A DNA stretch of 64,000 nucleotides from positions 2,418,001-2,482,000 of the forward strand of contig OY969789.1 of NCBI GenBank assembly GCA_963703085.1, given 5' to 3'. Every line of letters starts with the position of its first letter. Positions within the stretch are counted from its first letter, which is position 1. The DNA is from DATAEG01 sp963703085. Its GTDB lineage: Bacteria; Actinomycetota; Actinomycetes; Mycobacteriales; Jatrophihabitantaceae. Below the pieces are notes generated by a model, which saw only the letters and a program-made list of their open reading frames with translations, was not told the DNA's origin and searched no databases. The translations under genes and the position numbers were made by a program. Positions 1 through 8,011 of this stretch are shown in pieces.

Positions 1-796
1 GGCGTACCGCCTCAGGGCGGTGTACTTCGGCAGTTGGCGGCGGGGCGACATGCGGGCCGGGCAGTTCCGGCGGGAAGTAGCCGGCGCTGTCGTCGGCTTC
101 CTGGTCGAAGACCTCGCTGCCGCCGACCGGGACCGGCAGCGGCCGGGTGGCGTCCGCGCTGTCCGGATCGTCCGGGACGGCTTGCACCACCGGCCGCAAC
201 GGGCGGTCGGACAACAGATCGGCGGCAGCTTCATCGGCCGGCAGCAAGGTGCGGGCGGCCAGCGAGAACGCCCAGTGCGCGCGGCGCTCCGACCCGTCGC
301 TGGACCAGGCGGCGATGACGACCCAGGTGCCGTCCTCGCGGCGGTAGGAATCCCACTCGACCGAGGCCGGCTCGATGCCGTGGAAGGCGAAGCGACGATC
401 GACCGTCTCGCCGAACGGGACCAGTGCGCCATCGCCGTCGCGGCGGGCTCGGGAGCGGCGCGCCTCGTCGCCGACCCGGGCTCGCTCGGCCAGCACCGCA
501 GTGGCGAAGCGCATCACCTTGGCGAGGTCGGCTCCGGTGTCCTGGGCCAGCTCCTCCGGCGACTCGCCGGCGCGCACCCGTACCTGGATCTCTCGGGGGC
601 TCAATGCCACCGGCGCGGGCGGTTCGGCGGCCTCGTCGGGGTCGTCGTCGTCGTCCTCCGGCTCGGGGGCAGCCGGGGCCACCGCGTCGCGAAGCCGGTC
701 GTCGACTTCCAGGAGGAACTGTTCCGCGCCGTCGGTCTCGGCCACGATCACGGTGTCGGCGTCTTCGCCGACCGTGACGAACCGAAGGGACCGCAT
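1..796 (-). CDS. sepH: SepH-like cell-division regulator (partial, 3' end outside window)
   Basis: The N-terminal ~265 residues are visible; the gene continues beyond the left edge. The protein opens with MRSLRFVTVGEDADTVIV, followed by an acidic linker and a short helix-turn-helix-like stretch (LSPREIQVRVRAGESPEELA, roughly residues 65-85). This matches the DUF3071 domain of SepH, an actinobacterial protein known to bind FtsZ and promote Z-ring assembly at the septum. Its place next to serC on the same strand is the usual actinobacterial arrangement. The start is the ATG whose complement ends at 796, since no upstream in-frame alternative fits the family N-terminus. The C-terminal FtsZ-contact region cannot be checked here. 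Confidence 0.87.
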   Translation of the reverse strand, partial: MRSLRFVTVGEDADTVIVAETDGAEQFLLEVDDRLRDAVAPAAPEPEDDDDDPDEAAEPPAPVALSPREIQVRVRAGESPEELAQDTGADLAKVMRFATAVLAERARVGDEARRSRARRDGDGALVPFGETVDRRFAFHGIEPASVEWDSYRREDGTWVVIAAWSSDGSERRAHWAFSLAARTLLPADEAAADLLSDRPLRPVVQAVPDDPDSADATRPLPVPVGGSEVFDQEADDSAGYFPPELPGPHVAPPPTAEVHRPEAVR

Positions 797-847
797 GGAC
801 CGACTTTAGAGCATCGACGGGCATCGGCGGCGCCGACGCGCAGCGCT

Positions 848-2044
848 CTAGCCGAGGCTGCGCACCACATATTCCAGGCACTGGGTGAGCGCCTCGACGT
901 CGGCCGGATCGACCGCGGGGTACATGCCGATGCGCAGTTGATTGCGGTTCAGACCGCGATACGGCTCGGTGTCGACAATGCCGTTGGCGCGCAGCACGGC
1001 GGCCACCTGCGCGGCGTCCACCTCGGGCACGAAGTCGATGGTGCCGACGAGCGGGCTGCGCAGTTGCGGATCGGAGACGAACGGCGTGGCGTAGTCCTCA
1101 CGCTCCGCCCAGCGATACAGCCGGCCGGCGGAGAGTTCGGTGCGCCGTGCCGCCCAGGCCACCCCGCCGTGCCCGAGCAGCCATTCGGTCTGGTGGGCCA
1201 GCAACCAGAGGCTGGCGATTGCCGGGGTGTTGTACGTCTGGTCCTTGCGGCTGTTGTCCAGCGCGATGCTCAGATCCAACGACGGCGGTATCCATCGTTC
1301 GCTCGCCTTGATCCGTTCCATTCGCTCGATGGCCCGCGGCGACAGCGCCGCGATCCATAGCCCGGCGTCGGCCGCGAACACCTTCTGCGGCGCGTAGTAG
1401 TAGACGTCCACCAGGTTGAGATCGGTGATGATCGCGCCGGCGGAGGAGGTGGCATCCACCAGCGTCAACGCGTTCTCATCGGCTCCCTCGACCGCTCCGA
1501 CTGCGAGCGTGACGCCCGTCGACGTCTCGTTCTGCGGCCAGGCGTAGCAGTCCACCCCGTCGATCGCGCTCGGCAGCACCCCGGAGCCCGGCTCGGCGCG
1601 GCGCACCTGGGGCTTGTCGAGGAAGGGCGCCGCGGCAGTCACCGCGGCGAACTTGCTGGAGAACTCGCCGCAGACCACATGCTGGCTGCGCTGCTGGATC
1701 AAGCACACGGCGGCGACGTCCCAGAAGGCGGTGGCCCCGCCGTTGCCGAGCACGATCTCGTAGCCGTCCGGCAGGGCCAGCAGCTCGGTCATGCCGCGGC
1801 GGATGCGCCCGACCAGCTCGCGGACCGGAGCCTGCCGGTGGCTGGTCCCCATCGGGGCGCCGGCGACGAGCTGCTGCAGCGTCTCTTCGGGCACCTTCGA
1901 CGGTCCGGAGCCGAACCGGCCGTCCTTCGGCTTCATCGCCTGCGGGATCTGAATGGCACTGTGCTCGGCGCCGAGCGCGTCGGCCCGGGCGCGGATCGCA
2001 GCGGTCGCGGCGTCCCTCGCCCCGGCGGTGCGCTCCTGGGTCAC
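848..2044 (-). CDS. serC: Phosphoserine aminotransferase
   Basis: PLP enzyme converting 3-phosphohydroxypyruvate and glutamate to phosphoserine in serine biosynthesis. Family hallmarks are KPKDGRFGSGPSKV near the N-terminus, GTSHRQAPV, the glycine-rich ILGNGGATAFWD-type segment, a NETSTGV motif, the PLP-lysine region YYYAPQKVFAADAGLW around residue 220, and a C-terminal NGIVDTEPYRGLNRNQLRIG. Length (about 398 aa from the GTG at 2044) is slightly above the mycobacterial enzyme. A later ATG at 1936 would start directly at MKPKDGR but would cut off residues conserved in relatives (IPxAxKPxDGRFG), so the GTG is preferred. It lies 26 bp after citA on the same strand. Confidence 0.93.
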   Translation of the reverse strand: MTQERTAGARDAATAAIRARADALGAEHSAIQIPQAMKPKDGRFGSGPSKVPEETLQQLVAGAPMGTSHRQAPVRELVGRIRRGMTELLALPDGYEIVLGNGGATAFWDVAAVCLIQQRSQHVVCGEFSSKFAAVTAAAPFLDKPQVRRAEPGSGVLPSAIDGVDCYAWPQNETSTGVTLAVGAVEGADENALTLVDATSSAGAIITDLNLVDVYYYAPQKVFAADAGLWIAALSPRAIERMERIKASERWIPPSLDLSIALDNSRKDQTYNTPAIASLWLLAHQTEWLLGHGGVAWAARRTELSAGRLYRWAEREDYATPFVSDPQLRSPLVGTIDFVPEVDAAQVAAVLRANGIVDTEPYRGLNRNQLRIGMYPAVDPADVEALTQCLEYVVRSLG

Positions 2045-2070
2045 GGCGACGATCCTGCCAGGCCGGCGGT

Positions 2071-3177
2071 TCAGAGGGTGGAGATCTGGTCCCAGCCTTC
2101 GACTTCGGACGGCTTGCGCGGTTCTGGACCGACGTACCGCGCCGACGGCCGGACCAGCCGGCCGGTGCGCTTCTGCTCCATGATGTGCGCCGCCCATCCA
2201 CCGGTACGCGCGCAGGTGAACATGGCCGGCATCATGTGCGGCGGCACCTCGGCGAAATCTAGGATCACGGCTGCCCAGAACTCGACGTTGGTCTCGATCG
2301 GGCGGTCCGGGCGACGCTCGCGCAGCTCGGTGAGGGCGGCCTGCTCGAGTGCGAGAGCGGCGTCGAACCGGGAGGCACCGAGCTCCTGACAGGTCCGGCG
2401 TAAGACCCGGGCCCGCGGGTCCTCGGCACGATAGACGCGGTGCCCGAAGCCCATCAGTCGCTCGTGCCGGTCGAGGATGCCGGAGACCACCTTGCCGGCG
2501 TCGCCGGTCTTCTCGACCTCGTCCAGCATCGGCAGTACCCGGGCCGGGGCGCCGCCGTGCAGCGGGCCGCTCATCGCTCCGATCGCTCCGGACATCGCGG
2601 CCGCGACGTCGGCACCGGTGGAGGCGATGACCCGCGCGGTGAAGGTCGAGGCGTTCATGCCGTGCTCGGCGGCGGACACGAAGTACGCGTCGACGGCCCG
2701 GACGTGCTTCGGGTCGGGCTCGCCGCGCCAGCGGACCATGAAGCGCTCGATGATCGTGCTGCACTGGTCGATGCGCGATTGCGGCACCGCCGGGATACCG
2801 ACGCCGCGGGCCGACTGCGCCACGTAGGACAGCGCCATCACCGATGCCCGGGCCAGCTGCTCGCGCGCCTCGTCGTCGCTGACGTCGAGCAGCGGACGGT
2901 AGTTCCAGATGGGCGAGAGCATGGCCAGCGCGGCCTGCACGTCCACCCGGACATCACCGGTGTGCACCGGGATCGGGAACGGTTCGGCCGGCGGTAGACC
3001 CGGGCCGAACTTCCCGTCGACCAGCAACGCCCACACATTGCCGAACGTCACGGTGCCGACGAGATCCTCGATGTCGACCCCGCGGTAGCGCAGCGCACCG
3101 CCGTCCTTGTCCGGCTCGGCGATCTCGGTCTCGAACGCGATGACGCCTTCGAGTCCGGGGCTGAAGTCGTCAGACAT
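2071..3177 (-). CDS. citA: Citrate synthase 2
   Basis: Condenses acetyl-CoA and oxaloacetate to citrate (cytoplasm, TCA cycle). About 368 aa. Catalytic motifs are GPLHGGAPARVL with the first active-site histidine, GFGHRVYRAEDPRA with the second histidine, and the downstream aspartate region ETNVEFWAAVILDFAEVP. The start is the ATG of MSDDFSPGLEGVIAFETEI, which has a GGAG ribosome-binding site 8 bp upstream; a longer reading adds only low-quality residues. It is the shorter type-II-like actinobacterial isozyme, which in related genomes sits beside pdxH as here. Divergent from pdxH and probably co-transcribed with serC. Confidence 0.92.
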   Translation of the reverse strand: MSDDFSPGLEGVIAFETEIAEPDKDGGALRYRGVDIEDLVGTVTFGNVWALLVDGKFGPGLPPAEPFPIPVHTGDVRVDVQAALAMLSPIWNYRPLLDVSDDEAREQLARASVMALSYVAQSARGVGIPAVPQSRIDQCSTIIERFMVRWRGEPDPKHVRAVDAYFVSAAEHGMNASTFTARVIASTGADVAAAMSGAIGAMSGPLHGGAPARVLPMLDEVEKTGDAGKVVSGILDRHERLMGFGHRVYRAEDPRARVLRRTCQELGASRFDAALALEQAALTELRERRPDRPIETNVEFWAAVILDFAEVPPHMMPAMFTCARTGGWAAHIMEQKRTGRLVRPSARYVGPEPRKPSEVEGWDQISTL

Positions 3178-3366
3178 CGGTGTCTCCGATCCTCTTCGCG
3201 TGGCCCGCGGCCGCGCCGTCATGTGTCATTGTCAGTTGCTCATCTGCCATTGTCGCGCCCCGGCCTTCGCCGCGGTGTCGGCAGGGTCCGCCCGACGCTC
3301 GCCGGGCAGCTGCAGGCCCCGCAGGACGGGGCGTAGCCGCCGTCCGGCCCGTTCGCGCGGGATGGA
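3178..3366. promoter_or_regulatory. Divergent intergenic promoter region citA/pdxH
   Basis: This 189-bp gap between two genes facing away from each other must hold both promoters. A short AT-richer patch near 3222-3255 contains the imperfect repeats TGTCATTGTC and CATTGTCG, but no clear -10/-35 pair can be assigned by eye. No small ORF is convincing. Confidence 0.4.
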
Positions 3367-4032
3367 ATGATGAGAGCAGTGTCCGAGCCCCCTGTTGACC
3401 TCGCCGCCCAGCGCCGCAGCTACCGGCGCGGGCAGCTCGACGAGTCGCAGGTGGCCGAAGGATGGCTGGCCCTGTTCCGGCGCTGGTACGACGAGGCGGC
3501 CGCGGACGAACTCGTCGTCGAACCGAACGCGATGCAGCTGGCCACCGTCGACGGCGACGGCCGGCCCGCCGTGCGCACCGTGCTGGCCAAACTGGTGGAC
3601 GACGCGGGCGTCGTGTTCTACACCGGTTACGACTCCGCGAAGGCGCACGAGCTCGCCGCCAACCCCCGCGCCGCCGTCGTGTTCGCGTGGCTGCCGCTGG
3701 AGCGTCAGGTCCGGATCAGCGGTCGGGTCAACCGGGTCGACCGGGAGGAGACCGCGGCCTACTTCGCCTCGCGCCCGCGCGGCTCGCAGATCAGCGCGTG
3801 GGCGTCGCATCAGTCGGCGCCGTTGCCCAGCCGTGAGGAGCTCACCGCAGCCATGGCGGCGACCGAGCGGCAGTTCCACGGCCGGGACGTACCGGTGCCA
3901 CCGGACTGGGGTGGTTACCGCATCACGGCCGAGGTCATCGAGTTCTGGGCCGGCCGCGAGGACCGCCTGCACGACCGCTTGCAAGGCCGGCTCGAGGGCG
4001 GGACCTGGCGCTGGCAGCGACTGGCTCCGTGA
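3367..4032 (+). CDS. pdxH: Pyridoxine/pyridoxamine 5'-phosphate oxidase
   Basis: FMN-dependent enzyme producing pyridoxal 5'-phosphate from PNP/PMP in vitamin B6 biosynthesis and salvage. The ~221-residue protein shows the family signature: PNAMQLATVDGDGRPAVRTVLAK (FMN contact), VFYTGYDSAKAHEL, FAWLPLERQVRISG, the SRPRGSQISAWAS segment, and the C-terminal EFWAGREDRLHDRL with WRWQRLAP. Two tandem ATGs (3367, 3370) and a GTG at 3379 are all possible starts, and the GTG would give the more usual length. The last bases overlap the downstream transporter start (GTGA). Confidence 0.93.
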   Translation: MMRAVSEPPVDLAAQRRSYRRGQLDESQVAEGWLALFRRWYDEAAADELVVEPNAMQLATVDGDGRPAVRTVLAKLVDDAGVVFYTGYDSAKAHELAANPRAAVVFAWLPLERQVRISGRVNRVDREETAAYFASRPRGSQISAWASHQSAPLPSREELTAAMAATERQFHGRDVPVPPDWGGYRITAEVIEFWAGREDRLHDRLQGRLEGGTWRWQRLAP

Positions 4033-5381
4033 CCGACCCTGCCGACATCGCTGAGCAGGACTCCGCCGCCGACGAGCAGCCCGGCGCTGCGCTCGACCCG
4101 GAGACCGAGGCCCCCGAGCGAGCCCGCGGCCTGCGCCGATGGGCCAAGCGGCAAGGCGCAGATACCCGGCCGCTGCAGGTTCCGCCGTTTCGCCGGCTGC
4201 TGATCGGACAGGGCACTGCATTCATCGGGGCGATGCTCACCCAGGTCGCGGTGCCGGTGCAGGTCTACGCCATCTCGCACTCATCGCTGCTGGTGGGCAT
4301 GGTCGGCCTGGTCGGGCTGGTGCCCATCGTCGTGTTCGGCCTCTACGGCGGCGCCATCGCCGACGCGATGGACCGGCGGGTGCTCTACCTGGTGAGCTCG
4401 ATACTCGCGTGGGGCGTGACGATGGCGCTGCTCGCGCAGACCATCGCCGGGTTGGACAGTGTGCCGGTGATCCTGGCACTTGTCGCCGTGCAGTCGGGTG
4501 CGTTCGCGGTGTCGTCCGCGGCGCGCGGCGCGATCATCCCGCGCATCGTGGACGCCGAGCTCGTCCCTTCCGCGAACACGCTGAACTTCACGGTGAGCAA
4601 CATCGGGCAGGTGGTCGGACCGCTGATCGCCGGCGTCCTGGTCGGCCTTACGCACGGGTTCGCCTACGCATACGGGATCGACGCGGTGCTCTTCACCGCC
4701 GCGCTGTACTCGGCGCTACGGCTGCCGCCGATCCCGCCGACCGGCGACCTGGCCAAGCCGGGGTTCCGCTCGGTATTCGACGGGCTGTCGTTCATCGCCA
4801 AGCAACCGGTGCTGATCATGTCGTTCGGCGTCGACATCGTCGCGATGGTGCTGGCGATGCCGCGCTCGTTGTACCCGGAAGTCGCCGCCGAGCGCTTCCA
4901 CGGCGTGGTGGGCCCGCTGTATGCGGCGATCGCGATCGGTGCCGTGCTCGCCGGGTTGAGCGGCGGCTGGATCAGCCGGGTGCGCCGGCAGGGGGTGGCG
5001 TTGACGTTCGCCATCGTCGGCTGGGGTACGGCCGTGGCGCTATCCGGACTGGCGCATTCGCTGTTGATCATGGTTGCGTTGCTCGCGGTGGCCGGCGCCG
5101 CCGATCTGGTCAGCTCGATCTTCCGGCAGACCATCCTGCAGACCTACGCGCCGGATGAGATGCGCGGCCGGATGCAGGGCGTGTTCATCGCGGTCGTCGC
5201 CGGCGGCCCGCGACTGGGAGATGTGCGCGCCGGCGTGACTGCGTCGGTCAGCTCTGCGACGGTGTCCTGGGTGGGCGGTGGTCTCGCCTGTGTCGCCGTT
5301 GTGCTGATCGCCGGTGTCTCGGTGCGGTCGTTCTGGCGATACGACGGTCGAGCACCCACGAGGATGAAGGAGGCCAGCTGA
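4029..5381 (+). CDS. MFS transporter (EntS/enterobactin-exporter-like)
   Basis: About 450 aa inner-membrane carrier with ~12 predicted hydrophobic segments after a 50-residue acidic, proline-rich cytosolic N-terminus. The first membrane part (FRRLLIGQGTAFIGAML, then a V-Q-V-Y-loop) and the MDRR motif between helices 2 and 3 resemble the EntS/MFS_3 branch, usually exporters of small molecules or siderophores. Substrate unknown. The GTG start overlaps the pdxH stop by four bases, so it is probably translationally coupled; its stop shares one base with the ATG of the next gene, giving a pdxH-MFS-epimerase operon. Confidence 0.9.
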   Translation: MTDPADIAEQDSAADEQPGAALDPETEAPERARGLRRWAKRQGADTRPLQVPPFRRLLIGQGTAFIGAMLTQVAVPVQVYAISHSSLLVGMVGLVGLVPIVVFGLYGGAIADAMDRRVLYLVSSILAWGVTMALLAQTIAGLDSVPVILALVAVQSGAFAVSSAARGAIIPRIVDAELVPSANTLNFTVSNIGQVVGPLIAGVLVGLTHGFAYAYGIDAVLFTAALYSALRLPPIPPTGDLAKPGFRSVFDGLSFIAKQPVLIMSFGVDIVAMVLAMPRSLYPEVAAERFHGVVGPLYAAIAIGAVLAGLSGGWISRVRRQGVALTFAIVGWGTAVALSGLAHSLLIMVALLAVAGAADLVSSIFRQTILQTYAPDEMRGRMQGVFIAVVAGGPRLGDVRAGVTASVSSATVSWVGGGLACVAVVLIAGVSVRSFWRYDGRAPTRMKEAS

Positions 5382-6280
5382 TGACTCGATCCGGAATGCA
5401 GTTCTCCATCGAGGCGGGGGACTACCGGGCGACCGCGGTCGAGGTAGGCGCGGGGCTGCGCGAGCTATGGCACGGTCAGCGAGCCGTCACCCTTGGCTAT
5501 CCGGCCGATCAGCTCCCACCGAAGTGCTGCGGCGCCGTGCTGGTGCCCTGGCCGAACCGCATCCGGGACGGGCGGTACTCCTTCGCCGGCACGGACTATC
5601 AGCTGCCGTTGACCGAACCGGCGCTGCACAACGCAACGCACGGCCTGGCGCGATGGGCACGCTGGACGGTCGCCGATCGGGCCGCCGACCGGGTGCGGCT
5701 GCAGATCGACATCGTGCCGCAGACCGGTTGGCCGTTCGAGGTGCGCTGCGCGGTGGAATACCGGCTGGACGCCGAACGTGGGCTCATCGTCACGGCCACT
5801 GCGCAGAACACCGGCGCGCAGGCCGCACCGTTCGGTTACGGCTCACACCCATACCTGTCGATCGGGGACGCGCCGCTCGGTGACGTCGAGCTGCGCATAC
5901 CGGCGCAGAGTCATCTCACCGTCGACGAACGCAACCTGCCCACCGGAAACCTGCCGGTGGACGGCACGTCCTACGACCTGCGCGAGCTCGGCCCACTCGG
6001 CGAGCTCCGGCTCGACGACTGCTTCACCGATCTCGTCACCGCAGAGGGAACCGGTGTCGCCGAGCTACGCGCCGCCGGGCACACCACCACGCTTTGGTGG
6101 GATCAATCGTTCACCGCGGTGCAGGTGTACACACCCGAGGTCCTGTACGGGACGACGACCGCGATCGCGATCGAGCCGATGAGTTGCCCACCGGACGCGT
6201 TCAACTCCGGCGCCGGCCTCGTCGCGCTGGCGCCGGGCGAACAATGGGCAGGCAGTTGGGGCATCACTGCGGCCAGTTGA
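5381..6280 (+). CDS. Aldose 1-epimerase (galactose mutarotase-like)
   Basis: 299-residue beta-sandwich sugar mutarotase interconverting alpha and beta anomers of hexoses. Recognisable features are VPWPNRIRDGRYSFAG, HNATHGLARWARW with the first catalytic histidine, FGYGSHPYLSIG with the second histidine, LDDCFTDL, and the acidic region near the C-terminus (IAIEPMSCPPDAFNSG) carrying the catalytic glutamate. A strong GAAGGAGG ribosome-binding site at 5366-5373 supports the ATG at 5381. It is the last gene of the pdxH operon; the link between a mutarotase and the MFS carrier is inference only. Confidence 0.92.
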   Translation: MTRSGMQFSIEAGDYRATAVEVGAGLRELWHGQRAVTLGYPADQLPPKCCGAVLVPWPNRIRDGRYSFAGTDYQLPLTEPALHNATHGLARWARWTVADRAADRVRLQIDIVPQTGWPFEVRCAVEYRLDAERGLIVTATAQNTGAQAAPFGYGSHPYLSIGDAPLGDVELRIPAQSHLTVDERNLPTGNLPVDGTSYDLRELGPLGELRLDDCFTDLVTAEGTGVAELRAAGHTTTLWWDQSFTAVQVYTPEVLYGTTTAIAIEPMSCPPDAFNSGAGLVALAPGEQWAGSWGITAAS

Positions 6281-6286
6281 CAACTA

Positions 6287-6303
6287 CTTTCCATTTTGGA
6301 AAG
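6287..6303. promoter_or_regulatory. Candidate operator palindrome upstream of membrane protein/regulator/ABC operon
   Basis: Perfect inverted repeat CTTTCC-ATTTT-GGAAAG, 20 bp before the first gene of the operon. A TTGACA at 6277-6282 just upstream could be the -35 element, so a bound repressor would sit on the spacer. The operon encodes a small winged-helix regulator, making autoregulation likely. The palindrome is seen directly; its function is inferred. Confidence 0.55.
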
Positions 6304-6322
6304 TGATTGCTACGTTCGAGGC

Positions 6323-6776
6323 ATGCCTGGCGACGCCATCGACCCCTATGCAGCGCGCAATGCGCTGCACCGAGCGGCAGCGAGCACGGCCACCATGGCC
6401 GAAGCCGCGCATCGCGAACGCTGGCGGCACGCCGGTTTCGCCGCCGGCGTCGGAGTTGCCATGGGCGGTTACGTCTTCACGACGCTGTACCTGCAGTCCC
6501 GCAGCCCGTTCTGGTGGGTGGTGTCGCTCATCGCCTTCGTGCTGGCAATCATCGGCCTGTCGCTGTACTTCAACTCGACTCGGCGGGCGACCTCGGCACG
6601 CTGGCAGCGCACCGTATCGTCCGGCCCTCGCGATGAGCATGGTGTTCTATCTCGGCGGTATCGCGGTGAACACGATCTGGTTCGCCCAGGAGCTGTGGCT
6701 GGCTGTCCTGTTCGGGGTCGTCGTGACGGTGCCGATGATCGTCGCGGCGTGGCGCACCGCCCGCGACCGACCGTGA
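6323..6776 (+). CDS. Small four-helix membrane protein, frameshifted as sequenced
   Basis: Reads from ATG 6323 (MPGDAIDPYAARNALHRAA) through two hydrophobic segments, one near HAGFAAGVGVAMGGYVFTTL and one near WWVVSLIAFVLAIIGLSLYF. The same frame then turns arginine-rich, while the +1 frame continues with two clear membrane segments (MSMVFYLGGIAVNTIWFAQ and LAVLFGVVVTVPMIVAAW) and ends at TGA 6774-6776. The switch must lie between about 6600 and 6635. The stop overlaps the GTG of the downstream regulator by four bases, which is the expected operon geometry and supports the composite reading. Function unknown. A sequence error, true inactivation or two separate small proteins all remain possible. 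Confidence 0.6.
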
Positions 6777-7114
6777 GCCTTGCCGCGCCGGGACACCACC
6801 CGCGTACCCGGCTCGACGAGCTCATCCACCACCCGGTCCGGCTGAGCATCATGGCCGCCTTGGTCGGTGTCGCCGAAGCCGAGTTCAGTGTCGTGCGCGA
6901 CGCGGTCGAGGTGAGCGATTCGGTGCTCAGCAGGCAGGTCTCGATGCTCGAGCAAGCCGGGTACGTCAAGGTTCGAAAAGGCTACGTGGGCAAGCGCCCG
7001 CGAACCTGGCTGCGGTGCACCGCCCGCGGCCGGCACGCGTTCACCGCGCACATCGCAGCGCTGCGTGAGATCGCCGGCATCGACAGTTCGACCAGCACAC
7101 CGGAGAAGAGGTAG
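6773..7114 (+). CDS. Winged-helix transcriptional regulator (ArsR/MarR-like)
   Basis: 113-residue single-domain DNA-binding protein. The motif TRLDELIHHPVRLSIMAAL leads into a winged helix with recognition region VSDSVLSRQVSMLEQAGYV and wing KVRKGYVGKRPRTWL, as in the small winged-helix family (PF13601 type) that commonly controls adjacent ABC exporters. The GTG at 6773 is chosen because it gives the 4-bp overlap with the upstream stop; the open frame extends further upstream but there it is the out-of-frame shadow of membrane segments. It probably binds the palindrome at 6287-6303. Confidence 0.86.
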   Translation: MSLAAPGHHPRTRLDELIHHPVRLSIMAALVGVAEAEFSVVRDAVEVSDSVLSRQVSMLEQAGYVKVRKGYVGKRPRTWLRCTARGRHAFTAHIAALREIAGIDSSTSTPEKR

Positions 7115-7120
7115 TTCGTT

Positions 7121-8011
7121 TTGTTGGATATCAGCGACCTGCACAAGCAGTACGGTTCGACGACCGCACTGGACGGCATCACGCTGTCCGTCGCGCCCGG
7201 CGAGATGTACGGCTTCGTCGGTGCCAACGGCGCCGGCAAGTCGACCACGATGCGCATCGCCATGGGTGTGCTGGCAGCCGACTCCGGTTCGGTGCGCTGG
7301 GCGGGTGGGCCGGTGAGCTATGCGACGCGGCGCCGCTTCGGGTACATGCCGGAACAGCGCGGGCTGTATCCGAAGATGCGGATCGCCGAGCAGGTGGCCT
7401 ACTTCGGCCGGCTGCACGGCATGCCGGCCGCTCGCGCCGCGGAGTCCGCCGGGGCGTTGCTGGAGCGTCTCGAGGTGAAAGCAGAGAGCACCGATCAGTT
7501 GCAAGCACTGTCGCTGGGCAACCAGCAGCGCGTGCAGCTTGCCGCCGCTCTCGTGCACCGGCCCGAGTTGCTCATCCTCGACGAGCCGTTCTCCGGGCTC
7601 GATCCGATCGGCGTCGACACGATGTCCGCGGTACTGGCCGAGCAGTGTGCCGCGGGGGTCGCGGTGATGTTCTCCAGCCATCAACTCGAACTCGTCGAGC
7701 GATTGTGCGACCGCATCGGCATCATCGTCGACGGTGCGATGGTCGCCCAAGGAACGATCGACGAGCTGCGTGCGGCCGCAGATGCCCGCGAGCTGGAGGT
7801 CGAAGTCACCGGTGCCGACGGCTCGTGGCCGCCCCGGCTGCCTGGTGTGCGGGTCACCGCCCGCGACGGCAACACGCTCCGGCTGGTGCTGCAGAACCCG
7901 GACGACGACCAGGCCGTTCTGACGGCGGCGAGCGCGGCCGGTCGGGTGGTGCGCTTCGGATGGCGGCAACCGCCGCTGGCCGAGCTCTACCGTTCGGCGG
8001 TGAAAGCCTGA
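7121..8011 (+). CDS. ABC transporter ATP-binding protein (ABC-2 exporter)
   Basis: 296-residue ATPase with Walker A GANGAGKSTT, a signature region LSLGNQQRVQLA (Q-rich variant of LSGGQ), Walker B ELLILDEPFSGLDP and the switch histidine in FSSHQLELV. The C-terminal ~80 residues form the DUF4162-like extension common in NatA-type exporters. TTG start at 7121 follows a GGAGAAGAGG ribosome-binding site. It overlaps the permease start by one base. Probable role: energising export or resistance by the following permease; substrate unknown. Confidence 0.93.
   Translation: MLDISDLHKQYGSTTALDGITLSVAPGEMYGFVGANGAGKSTTMRIAMGVLAADSGSVRWAGGPVSYATRRRFGYMPEQRGLYPKMRIAEQVAYFGRLHGMPAARAAESAGALLERLEVKAESTDQLQALSLGNQQRVQLAAALVHRPELLILDEPFSGLDPIGVDTMSAVLAEQCAAGVAVMFSSHQLELVERLCDRIGIIVDGAMVAQGTIDELRAAADARELEVEVTGADGSWPPRLPGVRVTARDGNTLRLVLQNPDDDQAVLTAASAAGRVVRFGWRQPPLAELYRSAVKA

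Noticed and set aside
20..1360. Long + strand open frame over sepH/serC
   Set aside because: Composition is that of a reverse-strand shadow; sepH and serC are supported by clear homology.
848..2764. A 638-aa minus-strand frame combining SerC with a long upstream arginine-rich part
   Set aside because: The upstream 240 residues lie antiparallel to citA in a shifted frame and have shadow composition; SerC homology begins near 2044.
6647..7969. 440-aa minus-strand frame over the ABC ATPase
   Set aside because: Shadow of a well-supported ATPase.
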